A stretch of 42,666 bases of DNA from Ignavibacteriaceae bacterium (GCA_019638025.1 JAHBUO010000016.1:1-42666), one strand, 5' to 3'; positions 20,374 through 29,902 are shown, counted from the first letter of the stretch. Program-made: numbers and translations. The notes: a model not told the origin generated them from the letters alone.

Positions 20374-20396
20374 TATCTAATCAATTTATTGCAACT

Positions 20397-21281
20397 CTAT
20401 TTCTTTATCATATTTAAGTTTTTAAAATTCAAATTTAGGGTAGGAGGAATTTCTACCCTTTCTCTCCCCTTCAACAAGTATTTTAGCTCGAGTGCATTAG
20501 CAACCGCATTTCCTTTAGGATGGTTGTTTGTAATAAAATAAACTTCTTCAGCTTTGAATATAGAATCTTCTAACTGCTGTTCTATTTCGATTAGCTCACT
20601 CAATGAATAGAGATAATTATAACGCTCATTCTGTTCTTCATAATTTTGTTGTTTACCAAAATTTCGAACTGAACTTTCCCATGCTTCCTCATTTCTTCCA
20701 TGCAATCTTACATATAGAGTTTTGTATGTCAAAATACTTTTGAGTGAAAATGATTTTCCAATTTCAGGTTGGTCAATTAAACATAAGTTCAATCTGTTTT
20801 CTGAAAAGCAATTCAGAATTTCTTCTTTAATCCAAGACTGGTGTCTGAGTTCAACAATGAGATTATATTGTTCAAAAATGGAGCATACTTTAAGTAGATA
20901 TTGTAAATTAGTTTGACTTAACTGAAATGAATAAGGAAACTGTAACAAAATGCCCCCTAGTCTTCCATGAAAAGCAAGGTTCTGAAAGACTTCTTCACTT
21001 TTATTAATTTCTTCGGATTTAAATTTTCTAAGATGGGTAAAATCTTTGTTTAACTTTACGGTAAACTGAAAATCCTCTACGTTCTCAATTTTATTTATCC
21101 AATTCTCTGCAACTTGTTTTGATATGTAAGTATAGTAAGTTGAGTTAACTTCAACGCAATTAAAGTATTGGCAATAAAAAGTGAGCCAATCAAAACTTTG
21201 CGATTGTGTTTTTGGATAAAACACATTTAACCAATCCTTATAACTCCAACCGGCAGTACCGATAAAAATATTTTGTTTCAT
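20397..21281 (-). CDS. DUF72 (YecE-like) family protein
   Basis: 294 residues, cytoplasmic. The N-terminus IFIGTAGWSYKDWLNVFYP is the hallmark of DUF72, a TIM-barrel-like family of unknown biochemical function. Further family features are VEVNSTYYTYIS, FTVKLNKDFTH, VELRHQSW, YVRLHGRNE and the C-terminal YFITNNHPKGNAVANALEL. The Asn-x-His in that last motif and the Arg-His in VELRHQSW are conserved in the family and probably lie in the active centre. The gene stands alone: the large sensor gene upstream ends in a terminator, and the plus-strand T9SS gene converges on it 23 bases away with no clear terminator between. Confidence 0.88.
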   Translation of the reverse strand: MKQNIFIGTAGWSYKDWLNVFYPKTQSQSFDWLTFYCQYFNCVEVNSTYYTYISKQVAENWINKIENVEDFQFTVKLNKDFTHLRKFKSEEINKSEEVFQNLAFHGRLGGILLQFPYSFQLSQTNLQYLLKVCSIFEQYNLIVELRHQSWIKEEILNCFSENRLNLCLIDQPEIGKSFSLKSILTYKTLYVRLHGRNEEAWESSVRNFGKQQNYEEQNERYNYLYSLSELIEIEQQLEDSIFKAEEVYFITNNHPKGNAVANALELKYLLKGRERVEIPPTLNLNFKNLNMIKK

Positions 21282-21288
21282 TTACACG

Positions 21289-21328
21289 AAAATAAAAAAG
21301 CCATCTTCAACTCAAAGTTAAAGATGGC
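21289..21328 (-). terminator. Rho-independent terminator ending the exopolysaccharide-like operon
   Basis: On the minus strand the arm GCCATCTTTAAC pairs with GTTGAAGATGGC (12 bp with one G-U wobble) around a five-base loop. A T-tract follows at once (21289-21299). It lies 21 bases after the stop of the PAS hybrid gene, marking the 3' end of that transcription unit and separating it from the DUF72 gene. Confidence 0.9.
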
Positions 21329-21349
21329 GGAAAAGTAAATCAATGAGTT

Positions 21350-24300
21350 TTATTTTAGAACTTTATTCAAAGTTTCTATCATTTTCTCTCGGAAAATTGG
21401 TTTTGAAATAAAATCATTAAATCCTGCAGCGATAAATTTTTCTCTATCACCCGGTAAAACATAAGCTGTAACAGCAATGATCGGCATCTTTTCAAAACCG
21501 GGCATTTGATGAATCATTTTAAGAGCATCAAGACCGTTATATTCACCTTGCAGATTTATATCCATAACAATGAAGTCAAACTTATTATTCATTAGTATTG
21601 GAAGCGCTTCTTCAAAACTCACAGCAAACTTGATGGTTTTCAGCTCTTTCATTTGAACTTTGAAGAGTATTTGTGAATCGACTTGGTCTTCAATATATAA
21701 GCAGTTTAGCTGTGAAATATCTACCTGATCATCAGCTAAAACTGATATACCTGTTGTTCGAGAAAAGTTAGGTTTTTCAACCACATAATTTTCTTCTATA
21801 TTTGAGCTGAGCATTGATTCAACTGTTTGCTCCCTTGATCTTCTTGTAAATAGAACTGCTTCTTCTTCTTTGAGTTGCGGCTCTACCTTGACTTCTTTCG
21901 GTTCAACTACCGACTTTGGAATTATTACTTCCGGTTCTATCTTAACTTCAGGTTTAGAAACTTCCTCAAATTGCTCCACAACATTTGTTACAACCGGTTT
22001 TACTTCTGTTTTTACCTCAGAAAAATATCCTTGTGAATGTTTGTCTACAACTTGTTCATCTACTTCTTGGTAAATTATGGGAAATAAAAATCCAAGTTCA
22101 AATGGTTTTCCCATTTTATTGATTACTTCAATTCTTCCCGAAAGCGATTTAATCAACTGTTTCACCGCAAGAATTGTAAATCTTGAAATTCCAAAATCTC
22201 TTCCGATAGTTAAATCATTACTTGTCTGAATTTTTTCGAAAATTTTTAAGATTGAATCCGAAATCTGTTGATCATCTCTAAGCGATATTGCAAAATTTCC
22301 TTCATCATACTGATAGAGAGAAATTGAATATTGTGAATTGTTCGAAACATTTGAAAAGATTTTTAGTGTAAGTCCAAGTAGTGATTTTAGCTTTGCCTGG
22401 TCTGATTCAAAAAACAATGAATTTGTAATTTTCGACTTGATTATTTCTTTATTTTTTAAATCGTCGTTTGACTTAATACTATTTATAATGAAATCGCTAA
22501 AGTCTCCGGCATTGATTTGTTCAACAATCGAATTGCTTAAACTGCTCTCAATTAAGGCATACTCAGCAATGCTATTCATAGTATCAAGCAACTTTACACG
22601 ATTCTGAGAAATTATTCCCATAATTTCAACTTGCTCGGGATCAGCTTGTTGAGAAGTATCACCAATCTCCTGAACAAATCCAAGAATTACATTTATTGGT
22701 GTAAGAATTTCGTGAAAAATTGTAGAGAGTGTATTGGGATTAATTGTTCCACCACTTCCTTCAGTTTGAGTTGCCACCGCGTGTGAACTTTCAACTTCAA
22801 CTTCTTTTATTACTTCTACTTCTTTTACAACTTCGACTTCCTTAATAACTTCAACTTCTTTGATAACTTCTATCTTCTCCGGCTCACGTTTTGCAATAAT
22901 TGTGAAAGACTCAATTTCGCCCATGAAATTCCTGACAGGCGATGCAGTTATCGTAACTTCAATCATTTTTCCTGTTTTAGCTTTTAATTGAACTTTGAGT
23001 TCAATTGGTTTCGACGGATTAGCTTGAAAAATATTTGAGTTAAGTTTTCCTCTGTCTTCACCTTGTGTCAAAGAAACTAAAGAACTTCCTTCTAGTTCCT
23101 TGGAATTCATATTTAAAGTTTGAAGTGCAAATTGATTAGAGTATGTGATAAAACCGGAATTATCAGTAATAAAAATAATCGAGTCAGAAGTTTCAAAAGC
23201 ATTTTTGAATAACTGAAATTCTTGTTCATGATGCAAACGGGTTGTGATATCTCTAACTATATTAAAATGAGCTTCTTTCCCTTCAAATAAGAATTTTGTT
23301 TTACTTATTTCTACAAAAATTACATTTCCATCTCTTTTTTTCTGTTTGAATGGACCTTCAAACTCTCCTTCGTCAGCACCGTTATTACTTTCTAACAAAG
23401 TCTGAATATCCTCCGGAGTATAAAGATCGGTTAAATCCATTTGAAGAAATTCTTCACGTTTGTAGCCGTACATTTTCAAAGCTGCATCGTTTACCTCAAG
23501 AAATCTGAGATTCTCAGCGTCATACACAAAAATTGGTTGAGGGTTACTTTTAATTAAGATGTCAAACATTTTGCCTCTTTTCTTTAACAGTTCTTCTAAG
23601 CTGTCACTCCCACGATTTTGCTCAATCAAAATAAAAAAATGTTCAGAGTTATCAATTTTATCAAAAACTTTATTAATACTCAACAAAAACGATTCCGAAA
23701 AACCATCTTTATTTTTAAGTTCAAAAGGAATAATAGCTTCATCTTCGCTTTCAAACGATTTTTTAATTTGACTTGAAATTTTTGAATTGAAGATGCTGGT
23801 ATAATTTATTTCTTCAGTTTGCTCCGAACTACTCAAATTCAGCAATCTTCTAAATTGGAGTGTGGAGCTTAGTAGTTTACCGTCTTCGTTAAATTTCGCC
23901 AAAGGTAATGGGAGCGAATTAAAGTTAAAATTATCATATACTTCTGTCCCATTATTAAGGTCAGCATTTTTATCAATTGCAGCAAAACCAACGATTGCAA
24001 CTACATTATTGTCTGAATCGCTTAACGGAAATTCAATTGTTTTGTATTTTTCTAATCTCCCCAATCCTTTTACAGGAAGCCCATCAATTACTAAAGTGGT
24101 CAGAGTTTCTTTTATGTAACTTTCCATACTTTTGTAAAAATCAATCAGGTATAAGGGGAGAAAATGAGACTCAGATTTCCCTTCAAGTTGATTTGGTTTA
24201 AACCCGAGAATCGATGCAAATTTTTTATTTACTAAAACATAAACATCATTTGCATCTTTTATCCAGAATAAATTATCAATCTTATTAATCTGATTTTGAA

Positions 24301-24820
24301 TCTTTCCTTTACCCAAAAAAGTAAACGGGTAAGATGCCTTAATATCTTCAATAATATTTAAGACTTCTCTATCCTGAATAAGTTTTGAAAGGTCACTCTC
24401 AGAAATCGATATATTTAATTTTTTATCATCAATCTCTGGTAGATAAAGTAAATTAAACGAGATAAAATATAACTGATCCGAAAACTCATTTATGTATGGA
24501 TTGATTGATACTTCAAAGCGGTTAACTCGCCCTGAACGGAGGTTAAGATTTGCAATCTCTCTACTAATCTGATTTGTTCTAAGTGAGTGTTCAAATATTT
24601 CCTTAACCCTAAAACTACCCGGATTTGGAAAAATTTCGAAGAGAGATTCGTTAAAAGCTGTTAAAGAAAATAACTCGCCTGCTCTTTGGTTATAAGACAA
24701 AATATTACCTTCACCATCGGTGACTAATGTTGGAATTTGAATTCCATTTGTCAGAGCATTAAAAATGTCAATATATTGGTTATTTTCAGTTTGCATTGTT
24801 GGACTAAAATTAGTACTCAT
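21350..24820 (-). CDS. Five-PAS hybrid sensor protein with degenerate kinase core and receiver domain
   Basis: 1156 residues, no membrane segment. About five PAS modules (near 15-125, 170-280, 300-405, 415-535, 540-655; clearest in PIFVYDAENLRFLEVNDAAL and FITDNSGFITYSNQFAL) are followed by a repeated EVIKEVEV stretch (about 658-690) and a HisKA-like segment (FHEILTPINVILGF, His near 703). A HATPase-like region comes next in which the N box and the DxGxG box are not recognisable (SLLGLTLKIFSNVSNN, SLRDDQQISD). Last is a receiver domain (about 1035-1155) with the acidic pair (YIEDQ), phospho-acceptor Asp (FIVMDINLQG), Thr (AVTAY) and Lys (ISKPIF) intact. It may be a phospho-relay input rather than an active kinase. 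It starts seven bases after the lipoprotein gene and ends at a terminator. Confidence 0.85.
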   Translation of the reverse strand: MSTNFSPTMQTENNQYIDIFNALTNGIQIPTLVTDGEGNILSYNQRAGELFSLTAFNESLFEIFPNPGSFRVKEIFEHSLRTNQISREIANLNLRSGRVNRFEVSINPYINEFSDQLYFISFNLLYLPEIDDKKLNISISESDLSKLIQDREVLNIIEDIKASYPFTFLGKGKIQNQINKIDNLFWIKDANDVYVLVNKKFASILGFKPNQLEGKSESHFLPLYLIDFYKSMESYIKETLTTLVIDGLPVKGLGRLEKYKTIEFPLSDSDNNVVAIVGFAAIDKNADLNNGTEVYDNFNFNSLPLPLAKFNEDGKLLSSTLQFRRLLNLSSSEQTEEINYTSIFNSKISSQIKKSFESEDEAIIPFELKNKDGFSESFLLSINKVFDKIDNSEHFFILIEQNRGSDSLEELLKKRGKMFDILIKSNPQPIFVYDAENLRFLEVNDAALKMYGYKREEFLQMDLTDLYTPEDIQTLLESNNGADEGEFEGPFKQKKRDGNVIFVEISKTKFLFEGKEAHFNIVRDITTRLHHEQEFQLFKNAFETSDSIIFITDNSGFITYSNQFALQTLNMNSKELEGSSLVSLTQGEDRGKLNSNIFQANPSKPIELKVQLKAKTGKMIEVTITASPVRNFMGEIESFTIIAKREPEKIEVIKEVEVIKEVEVVKEVEVIKEVEVESSHAVATQTEGSGGTINPNTLSTIFHEILTPINVILGFVQEIGDTSQQADPEQVEIMGIISQNRVKLLDTMNSIAEYALIESSLSNSIVEQINAGDFSDFIINSIKSNDDLKNKEIIKSKITNSLFFESDQAKLKSLLGLTLKIFSNVSNNSQYSISLYQYDEGNFAISLRDDQQISDSILKIFEKIQTSNDLTIGRDFGISRFTILAVKQLIKSLSGRIEVINKMGKPFELGFLFPIIYQEVDEQVVDKHSQGYFSEVKTEVKPVVTNVVEQFEEVSKPEVKIEPEVIIPKSVVEPKEVKVEPQLKEEEAVLFTRRSREQTVESMLSSNIEENYVVEKPNFSRTTGISVLADDQVDISQLNCLYIEDQVDSQILFKVQMKELKTIKFAVSFEEALPILMNNKFDFIVMDINLQGEYNGLDALKMIHQMPGFEKMPIIAVTAYVLPGDREKFIAAGFNDFISKPIFREKMIETLNKVLK
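22794..22865. repeat. Four tandem 18-bp coding repeats
   Basis: Four head-to-tail 18-bp units (22794, 22812, 22830, 22848) of the form ACTTCNACTTCNTTNATA on the plus strand, with a partial fifth after 22866. On the coding (minus) strand they encode repeats of VIKEVE between the PAS array and the kinase core of the sensor protein, probably a rigid charged linker or coiled coil. Copy number could vary between strains. Confidence 0.85.
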
Positions 24821-24827
24821 TTTTCAT

Positions 24828-26072
24828 TTATGGAGTAATAGCTGTTTCGTTGCTATAATCTGAATAAACAATTCCATTCACACCACGAACACGATAAACA
24901 TTTAGAAAACCTTTAATAAAACTCTTATCATCATACGATTTACTATCGAGTGGAATTATTGCGATAGTTTCATAATTCCCATCAATCCCAATTTTTCTTT
25001 CTATATGATATGAAGCCTCTTGGGTACTATTGTCAATCCATGTGAGTTTTACAGTAAGAGAATCTGATTTTATCGCTAATAAATTTGTTGGTTTTTGAAT
25101 ATCAAAAGACCATGTCTTAACTGCAATCTCCCCTGACCATGAAGAATCATCATCGGAGATAGCTTTTACTCTGTAAAAATATTCAGAATTCATCTGCAAA
25201 CCGGTGCCGCTATCTCTGAAATAATTTTGATCTACAGAGACAAAACCGACTGTTTGAAATGAACTTACCGAAGTACGTCTCTCAACTTTAAAATAATTTT
25301 CATTATTGCTATTATCTTGCCAAGTAAGTAGAATTTTTGTTGTTCCGAATGCGGTTCCGATTAAATTTGATGGAGGAATCACAGAACCTGAGCCACCTGT
25401 TCCTGTTGAATTAACTTCGTTGCTGAAGTTAGAAAATCCTAAATCATTGTATGAACGAATTTTATAAAAATAAGTTATTGAAGGATCTAAATTTTGATCA
25501 TTAGTGTTAAAACTTGTTGGAGAAAGATTTTTTAAAGGAAGAAACTCACCATTAAACCCGGTTTTTCTCCATACTTCATAGCCGAGTTTATTCTTTGTTG
25601 TATCCTTCCAACTCAAATTTATTGTTGTTGTATTGATTTTTGTAACCCTAAGCTCATAAGGAGCTGAAGGAGGAGAAACAACAAGTTTTACAAAAATATT
25701 AGTCATTTTATTGCTTGCTGTTCCGTTCCCTTTAAGATCGTAAGCAACGATATGATAACTATAGGTTTTGTTAATCATGGATGAATCAACATCCCAAAAA
25801 ATAGCCGGTTTAATACCATTACTATTCATTGCAATACTTTTTACAAAATTATCATTTACAAACAATTCGAAATTTCTTAAACCTTGATCGTCAGATGCAT
25901 CGTAAATTATTTCGTGAGTGCCGACAGCAATTGTATCATTAGAAATGGGTCGATAAACATTTACGGTAGGAGAAATATTGTCGTTCCCTGTAAGCGTATC
26001 CATACAAGAGGTCAACCCTATAGAGAAGAAAATGATTATTAATACTACGATATATTTAAAACTATTTTTCAT
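24828..26072 (-). CDS. Lipoprotein with Ig-like and fibronectin type III domains
   Basis: 414 residues. The N-terminal signal KYIVVLIIIFFSIGLTSC ends in a lipobox-like LTSC, so the mature protein is probably lipid-anchored at Cys. An Ig-like (Big-type) domain opens the mature part (SPTVNVYRPISNDTIAVGTH), then come about three FnIII domains, marked by YELRVTKINTTTINLSWKD, LIGTAFGTTKILLTWQD and LLAIKSDSLTVKLTWID. FnIII repeats in bacteria commonly occur in carbohydrate-active or surface proteins. I chose ATG 26072 because the signal peptide begins there; a longer frame would overlap the upstream gene. It starts eight bases after the deacetylase-like gene and is followed by the sensor gene, so it belongs to the operon. 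Function is inferred from context: surface or periplasmic contact with the polymer. Confidence 0.8.
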   Translation of the reverse strand: MKNSFKYIVVLIIIFFSIGLTSCMDTLTGNDNISPTVNVYRPISNDTIAVGTHEIIYDASDDQGLRNFELFVNDNFVKSIAMNSNGIKPAIFWDVDSSMINKTYSYHIVAYDLKGNGTASNKMTNIFVKLVVSPPSAPYELRVTKINTTTINLSWKDTTKNKLGYEVWRKTGFNGEFLPLKNLSPTSFNTNDQNLDPSITYFYKIRSYNDLGFSNFSNEVNSTGTGGSGSVIPPSNLIGTAFGTTKILLTWQDNSNNENYFKVERRTSVSSFQTVGFVSVDQNYFRDSGTGLQMNSEYFYRVKAISDDDSSWSGEIAVKTWSFDIQKPTNLLAIKSDSLTVKLTWIDNSTQEASYHIERKIGIDGNYETIAIIPLDSKSYDDKSFIKGFLNVYRVRGVNGIVYSDYSNETAITP

Positions 26073-26079
26073 TGTAAAC

Positions 26080-27978
26080 TCAAACGTTTGGATAGTCGTA
26101 ATCGATGTAATAAATGCGCGACTGTTTTGATTGCAATTTTTCAATCTTTAAGGTTAAAATATTAGTCGATTCATTAAAAGTATACTTTGGTAAAACTGTC
26201 CCAATCATTTCAGAAGTAATCGAAATATTTTTTACTTTTGATTGCATATCAATTGTGATAAGAAAATCATCCATTACATCGACACCCGGATTACTTATTG
26301 TAGCAACAATTCTTGATTCGCCTCTAGGCTCAATTCTCAATTCAATTTTATTCTTCTTAATCCACCAATTATATATTTCAGAAGTTGATGCAATCCAAAT
26401 ATTCTTTTCTTTCATATACTTTATGAGATTCCTTAGTACCGGTGCGTTTTCAGGTTTACCTTGGAATTCTGTATGCATTTTAAAAACATACAAACCTCCT
26501 TCGAATAATACTCTATCAACATCTTCTAAATAAGTATATAATTGAAAATCCGGTTGTGTTAATCCATAATCTCTAATCACTTCATAATCATCGCGAGCGG
26601 TTTTTGTAATAGAAATGATATTGTTTTCCCCCTTGATAATCGTACGTGGAACCGACCTGTCTGTAAGTGAATCAGTTATGATATACATCATTCGATTATT
26701 TGCGAGGGCTAACAAACTATTGTCATCAAATAAACCATATAGTGGGAGTACACCTGTTACTGACTTTCCTGAAAATGATTTTAATTTGAAACTTGCAGAT
26801 TTGAATGATTCAGCTTGAGTATTTAAATCATTTAACTTATTTACGGTATCATTCACAGATGCTAAATATCCTACATCCAGCAATGCACCAATTTCACCAT
26901 TTTGAGCAGCAATTTTTACTAATTCGTGATGATTTTCAGAAGTTGCGGGATCGAAAAAAACTGTTGCAGATACTCCTTCAGCTTTTAATATCGGCAAAAG
27001 ATTATTAAGATTTGAAATTTGTTCATTAGCTGAAATTGTTAGGATAGCTGCTGATTCATATTTATCGGGCCAATCTTTTACAAACGCAATCGGTCGATAG
27101 ACTAACCAATTTAAAGAGTTTGAAAAAAGTCTATCGAAATAAATAAAGTCTTCTTGTAAGCCGAGAACTGAATTAAATTCAAATCCCATCCAAACAAATC
27201 TACCTTTACCATAATTACCGTATGCAATACCGGCACTCTTTCTTACTTGTTCACGTACAAGTCCCATTTCTAACCGATAATTGTACCAAAAGCTTACTTG
27301 AGTTGTTCTTGGCTCAAGAACTTCAACAGCGATAGGTCTATCCCAGGTTGCAATCTTTAACGGAAAACCGGTGGGAATATTAGCAGTAATGGGTAAATTT
27401 CCTCTTAAAGTGTGAATCTTTGTAGTCTCATCTCTTTCAATTTCTCGAACGAATTTGAGCCCATATACTTCAGAAAAGAATTCCCAACCTCTCCACTTAC
27501 CATCATTAGAAAATGAAGCAGTTCCACTTGTTGCGAAAATCGATCCGCCTGCATCAATAAATTTTTTAAGAGCAATAACTTCCTGATCACTCATAGATTT
27601 TGAACCGGGAAGTATTATTAAGCTATATTTTTTATGTCTCCCTTGCTCAATATCTACATCTTTTATAATATCATAATTGACTTTGTATTGATTAAGGAAA
27701 TTTGTCCAAGTATTAATATTATCAACTAACCATGTACTTCCTTCAGGTAAAAGATTTTCGGTATAAGTAGAATAAAGAACAGCCACTCTCGTGCTGGTTG
27801 GATCAAAAATATCAAATATTTTTGTTGGTTTTGAAATTTGTGATGTGACATCGAAGCGACCCATCACTCCTTTCAAAACAAAGAGATAAACTAAAATAGA
27901 GGTTAGAACCATCACTCCACCAACACCAAAAATGACGAGGGAGTTAACGGTCATACCTTTATTTTTTATCATCTCCAC
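26080..27978 (-). CDS. Membrane-anchored GATase/ThuA-like plus degenerate polysaccharide-deacetylase-like protein
   Basis: 632 residues: one N-terminal membrane helix (about 12-33), a GATase/ThuA-like flavodoxin-type domain (about 60-260, SLIILPGSKSMSDQEV) lacking an obvious nucleophile Cys, a NodB/polysaccharide-deacetylase-like domain (about 300-535) and a C-terminal beta domain. The NodB fold is suggested by the order AAILTISANEQ, GVSATVFFDPAT, AAQNGEIGALLD and late FKMHTEFQGKPEN, but the catalytic TFDDG and HxxxH motifs are replaced, so it is probably not an active deacetylase. The GTG start at 27978 is preferred: GGAGG lies six bases upstream, while the ATG at 27972 is 12 bases away. It overlaps the preceding gene. 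It probably sits in the periplasm and handles the polymer. Confidence 0.75.
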   Translation of the reverse strand: MEMIKNKGMTVNSLVIFGVGGVMVLTSILVYLFVLKGVMGRFDVTSQISKPTKIFDIFDPTSTRVAVLYSTYTENLLPEGSTWLVDNINTWTNFLNQYKVNYDIIKDVDIEQGRHKKYSLIILPGSKSMSDQEVIALKKFIDAGGSIFATSGTASFSNDGKWRGWEFFSEVYGLKFVREIERDETTKIHTLRGNLPITANIPTGFPLKIATWDRPIAVEVLEPRTTQVSFWYNYRLEMGLVREQVRKSAGIAYGNYGKGRFVWMGFEFNSVLGLQEDFIYFDRLFSNSLNWLVYRPIAFVKDWPDKYESAAILTISANEQISNLNNLLPILKAEGVSATVFFDPATSENHHELVKIAAQNGEIGALLDVGYLASVNDTVNKLNDLNTQAESFKSASFKLKSFSGKSVTGVLPLYGLFDDNSLLALANNRMMYIITDSLTDRSVPRTIIKGENNIISITKTARDDYEVIRDYGLTQPDFQLYTYLEDVDRVLFEGGLYVFKMHTEFQGKPENAPVLRNLIKYMKEKNIWIASTSEIYNWWIKKNKIELRIEPRGESRIVATISNPGVDVMDDFLITIDMQSKVKNISITSEMIGTVLPKYTFNESTNILTLKIEKLQSKQSRIYYIDYDYPNV

Positions 27979-28463
27979 TTTAAGCCTCCACCATTTTTAG
28001 CACCTTCTTTTGCCGGAATATAACCTTCGGAAGTGTACTTCATAAATTTTTGCTCAGATGTTTGGGCAGCCGGTGCAGGGCCTGCTTGAACTTGTCTTGG
28101 TTGCTCTTGTCTCTGAGGAACAAATTGTTGAGGTGCAGGAGTATATTTAACTCCGGGTTGAGTAACCGGTTGAGGACGAGAAGCTTGTACAAAAATCGGT
28201 TCGGCAGAAGGACGATATGAAGGTGCTCTTGCCGGTTCATAAGAAGGTTTCATCGGAGCGCGTCCGGCTTCTTTTGTTTGAGCTTGTTCATATATAACTT
28301 CCGGAGTTAATACTTCAGCCTGTATGGTTGAAGGTGCTTGAACTTCGACTTGCTCACCTCTTCTCTCTCTAATTTTATACAACGCATAAGCACCAATAGC
28401 AAGGAAAAAAGTGCTTATTGTTGCTACGAGAATGATTGTGGCCAAAATTGGTATTAGTTCCAT
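27969..28463 (-). CDS. Small single-pass membrane protein with Pro/Gln-rich tail
   Basis: 164 residues. One N-terminal membrane helix (LIPILATIILVATISTFFLA), a short basic stretch (KIRERRGEQ) that by the positive-inside rule places the tail in the cytoplasm, then a Pro/Gln/Ala-rich, low-complexity and probably disordered region, ending in YTSEGYIPAKEG and GGLKWR. No family recognised. It lies between the glycosyltransferase (26 bases upstream) and the deacetylase-like gene, which it overlaps, so it is a good candidate for a synthase partner. In the PGA system PgaD is also a small membrane protein next to the synthase, but there is no sequence similarity to claim. Confidence 0.75.
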   Translation of the reverse strand: MELIPILATIILVATISTFFLAIGAYALYKIRERRGEQVEVQAPSTIQAEVLTPEVIYEQAQTKEAGRAPMKPSYEPARAPSYRPSAEPIFVQASRPQPVTQPGVKYTPAPQQFVPQRQEQPRQVQAGPAPAAQTSEQKFMKYTSEGYIPAKEGAKNGGGLKWR

Positions 28464-28489
28464 TATTTCACCTACTTATTATTAATTTT

Positions 28490-29902
28490 TTATGCGGTTG
28501 CCTCTTTGGCACCGATTCTTTCTAATTTTCCCCAGGTCATTTCAAAACCTAAAAACTCTTCAACTGTAGACATCGCCTTACAGATATCAATTGTTAAAAC
28601 GAAGAACATTCTGTATATCAATGCATATGGAATAAGCCGGAATTCTTCTTTTTCAACAGCGATACAATAGAGAGCAGTAACCATATCTAGTAAAGCAAGC
28701 GCTGCCCACCAGAAGAAGAGTAAACTTGATAATCCATAAAACAAAGCCGCGAAGATGAAGAACAAATTTGAAAATATATTCATAGCAGGCCATAGCAGAG
28801 CTTCGTAAAACATTGTCCACATTATGAATGTATCACCAAAATTGATTGTTGGATTAACTAAGATTTTTTTATGCTTTCTGATAGCTTGCAAAATACCTCT
28901 TGTCCAACGATATCTTTGTTTTAACAATTGTTGAAGCTTTTCAGGTGCTTCAGTGTATGATATAGCTCTTGGTTCATAATAAATTTTCCAGTTGTGAGCT
29001 AATATTTTAAGCGTTAAGTCAGCATCTTCAGCAAATGTATCGCTTGAGTAGTAACCTGCATCTTCAATAGCTCTTTTTCTAAATAAACCGATTGGTCCCG
29101 GAATAATATTTACTAACTTCATAAAACTTTGAGCTGCACGCGCCATATTCAAACCTTCGATATATTCAAGTGCCTGAAGGTCTGTGAATAATTTCTTTCG
29201 ATTCATAACTTTGACGTTACCGGCAACTGCACCAATTTCAGGATCACTAAAATGACGAACTGCCATTCTTATTGAGTCTTCTGATAGCTGAGAATCACCA
29301 TCCATACAAAGAACGATTTCAGCTTTTGAAAAATGAATTCCTGCATTAAGAGCTTTTGCTTTACCACCATTAGGTTTATTAATCAAAGAAACTTTTACAT
29401 CACCATAACGACCCTGCTGCAAACCAACAAGTGTTTTAGCAACTTCTAAAGTATCATCTTTTGAGCCATCATTCACAATAATAATTTCATAATTTGAATA
29501 GTCTAATTTGAGAAGAGAGTTAATAGATTCTCTTATTACTTTCCCTTCGTTATAAACTGGAACTATGATTGAAACGAATGGGAAATACCCTGTCTTAGGG
29601 TTAAATGTGTATTTCGTAATATAAAGATACGCCATAATCAAAATGGCGAAATATCTGAAAAGCAACACAATCAAAAAGATGAACAATGAGACTAAAGTTG
29701 AGTATTCCACCAATGAGCTATATGATAAAATTGTGTATGGAAGTGATGTAACAATTATTATTATCATAAGTAGCGATAATAAACCTGAGTTGATTAATCT
29801 CTTAATTATTTTTCTTTTTTTGTCTGCAGAAGTCGACTTGGTAGTCTGTGTGTTCTGCAAAGTTAATGAAGTCTGTTTAATTTTTTGTTTAGCGTTCATC
29901 AT
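28490..29902 (-). CDS. Processive GT2 glycosyltransferase (PgaC/BcsA-like polysaccharide synthase)
   Basis: About 470 residues, inner membrane. Two N-terminal membrane helices, a GT2 catalytic domain, and further helices near the C-terminus. The domain starts FVSIIVPVYNEGKVI and has the processive-synthase residues in order: NDGSKDDT (about 144), DGDSQL (about 199), EDADLTL (about 290) and QRYRW (about 331), the D,D,D,QxxRW set of cellulose, hyaluronan and poly-GlcNAc synthases. The active site looks intact. There is no PilZ domain, so it resembles PgaC/IcaA more than BcsA. The sugar cannot be told from sequence. The start is ATG 29902 or the adjacent 29899; an upstream TTG at 29932 lacks a ribosome site. 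Confidence 0.9.
   Translation of the reverse strand: MMNAKQKIKQTSLTLQNTQTTKSTSADKKRKIIKRLINSGLLSLLMIIIIVTSLPYTILSYSSLVEYSTLVSLFIFLIVLLFRYFAILIMAYLYITKYTFNPKTGYFPFVSIIVPVYNEGKVIRESINSLLKLDYSNYEIIIVNDGSKDDTLEVAKTLVGLQQGRYGDVKVSLINKPNGGKAKALNAGIHFSKAEIVLCMDGDSQLSEDSIRMAVRHFSDPEIGAVAGNVKVMNRKKLFTDLQALEYIEGLNMARAAQSFMKLVNIIPGPIGLFRKRAIEDAGYYSSDTFAEDADLTLKILAHNWKIYYEPRAISYTEAPEKLQQLLKQRYRWTRGILQAIRKHKKILVNPTINFGDTFIMWTMFYEALLWPAMNIFSNLFFIFAALFYGLSSLLFFWWAALALLDMVTALYCIAVEKEEFRLIPYALIYRMFFVLTIDICKAMSTVEEFLGFEMTWGKLERIGAKEATA

Noticed and set aside
22794..22865. Tandem 18-bp units considered as a CRISPR or minisatellite outside genes
   Set aside because: The units are contiguous without spacers and stay in frame inside the sensor gene, encoding a VIKEVE repeat.
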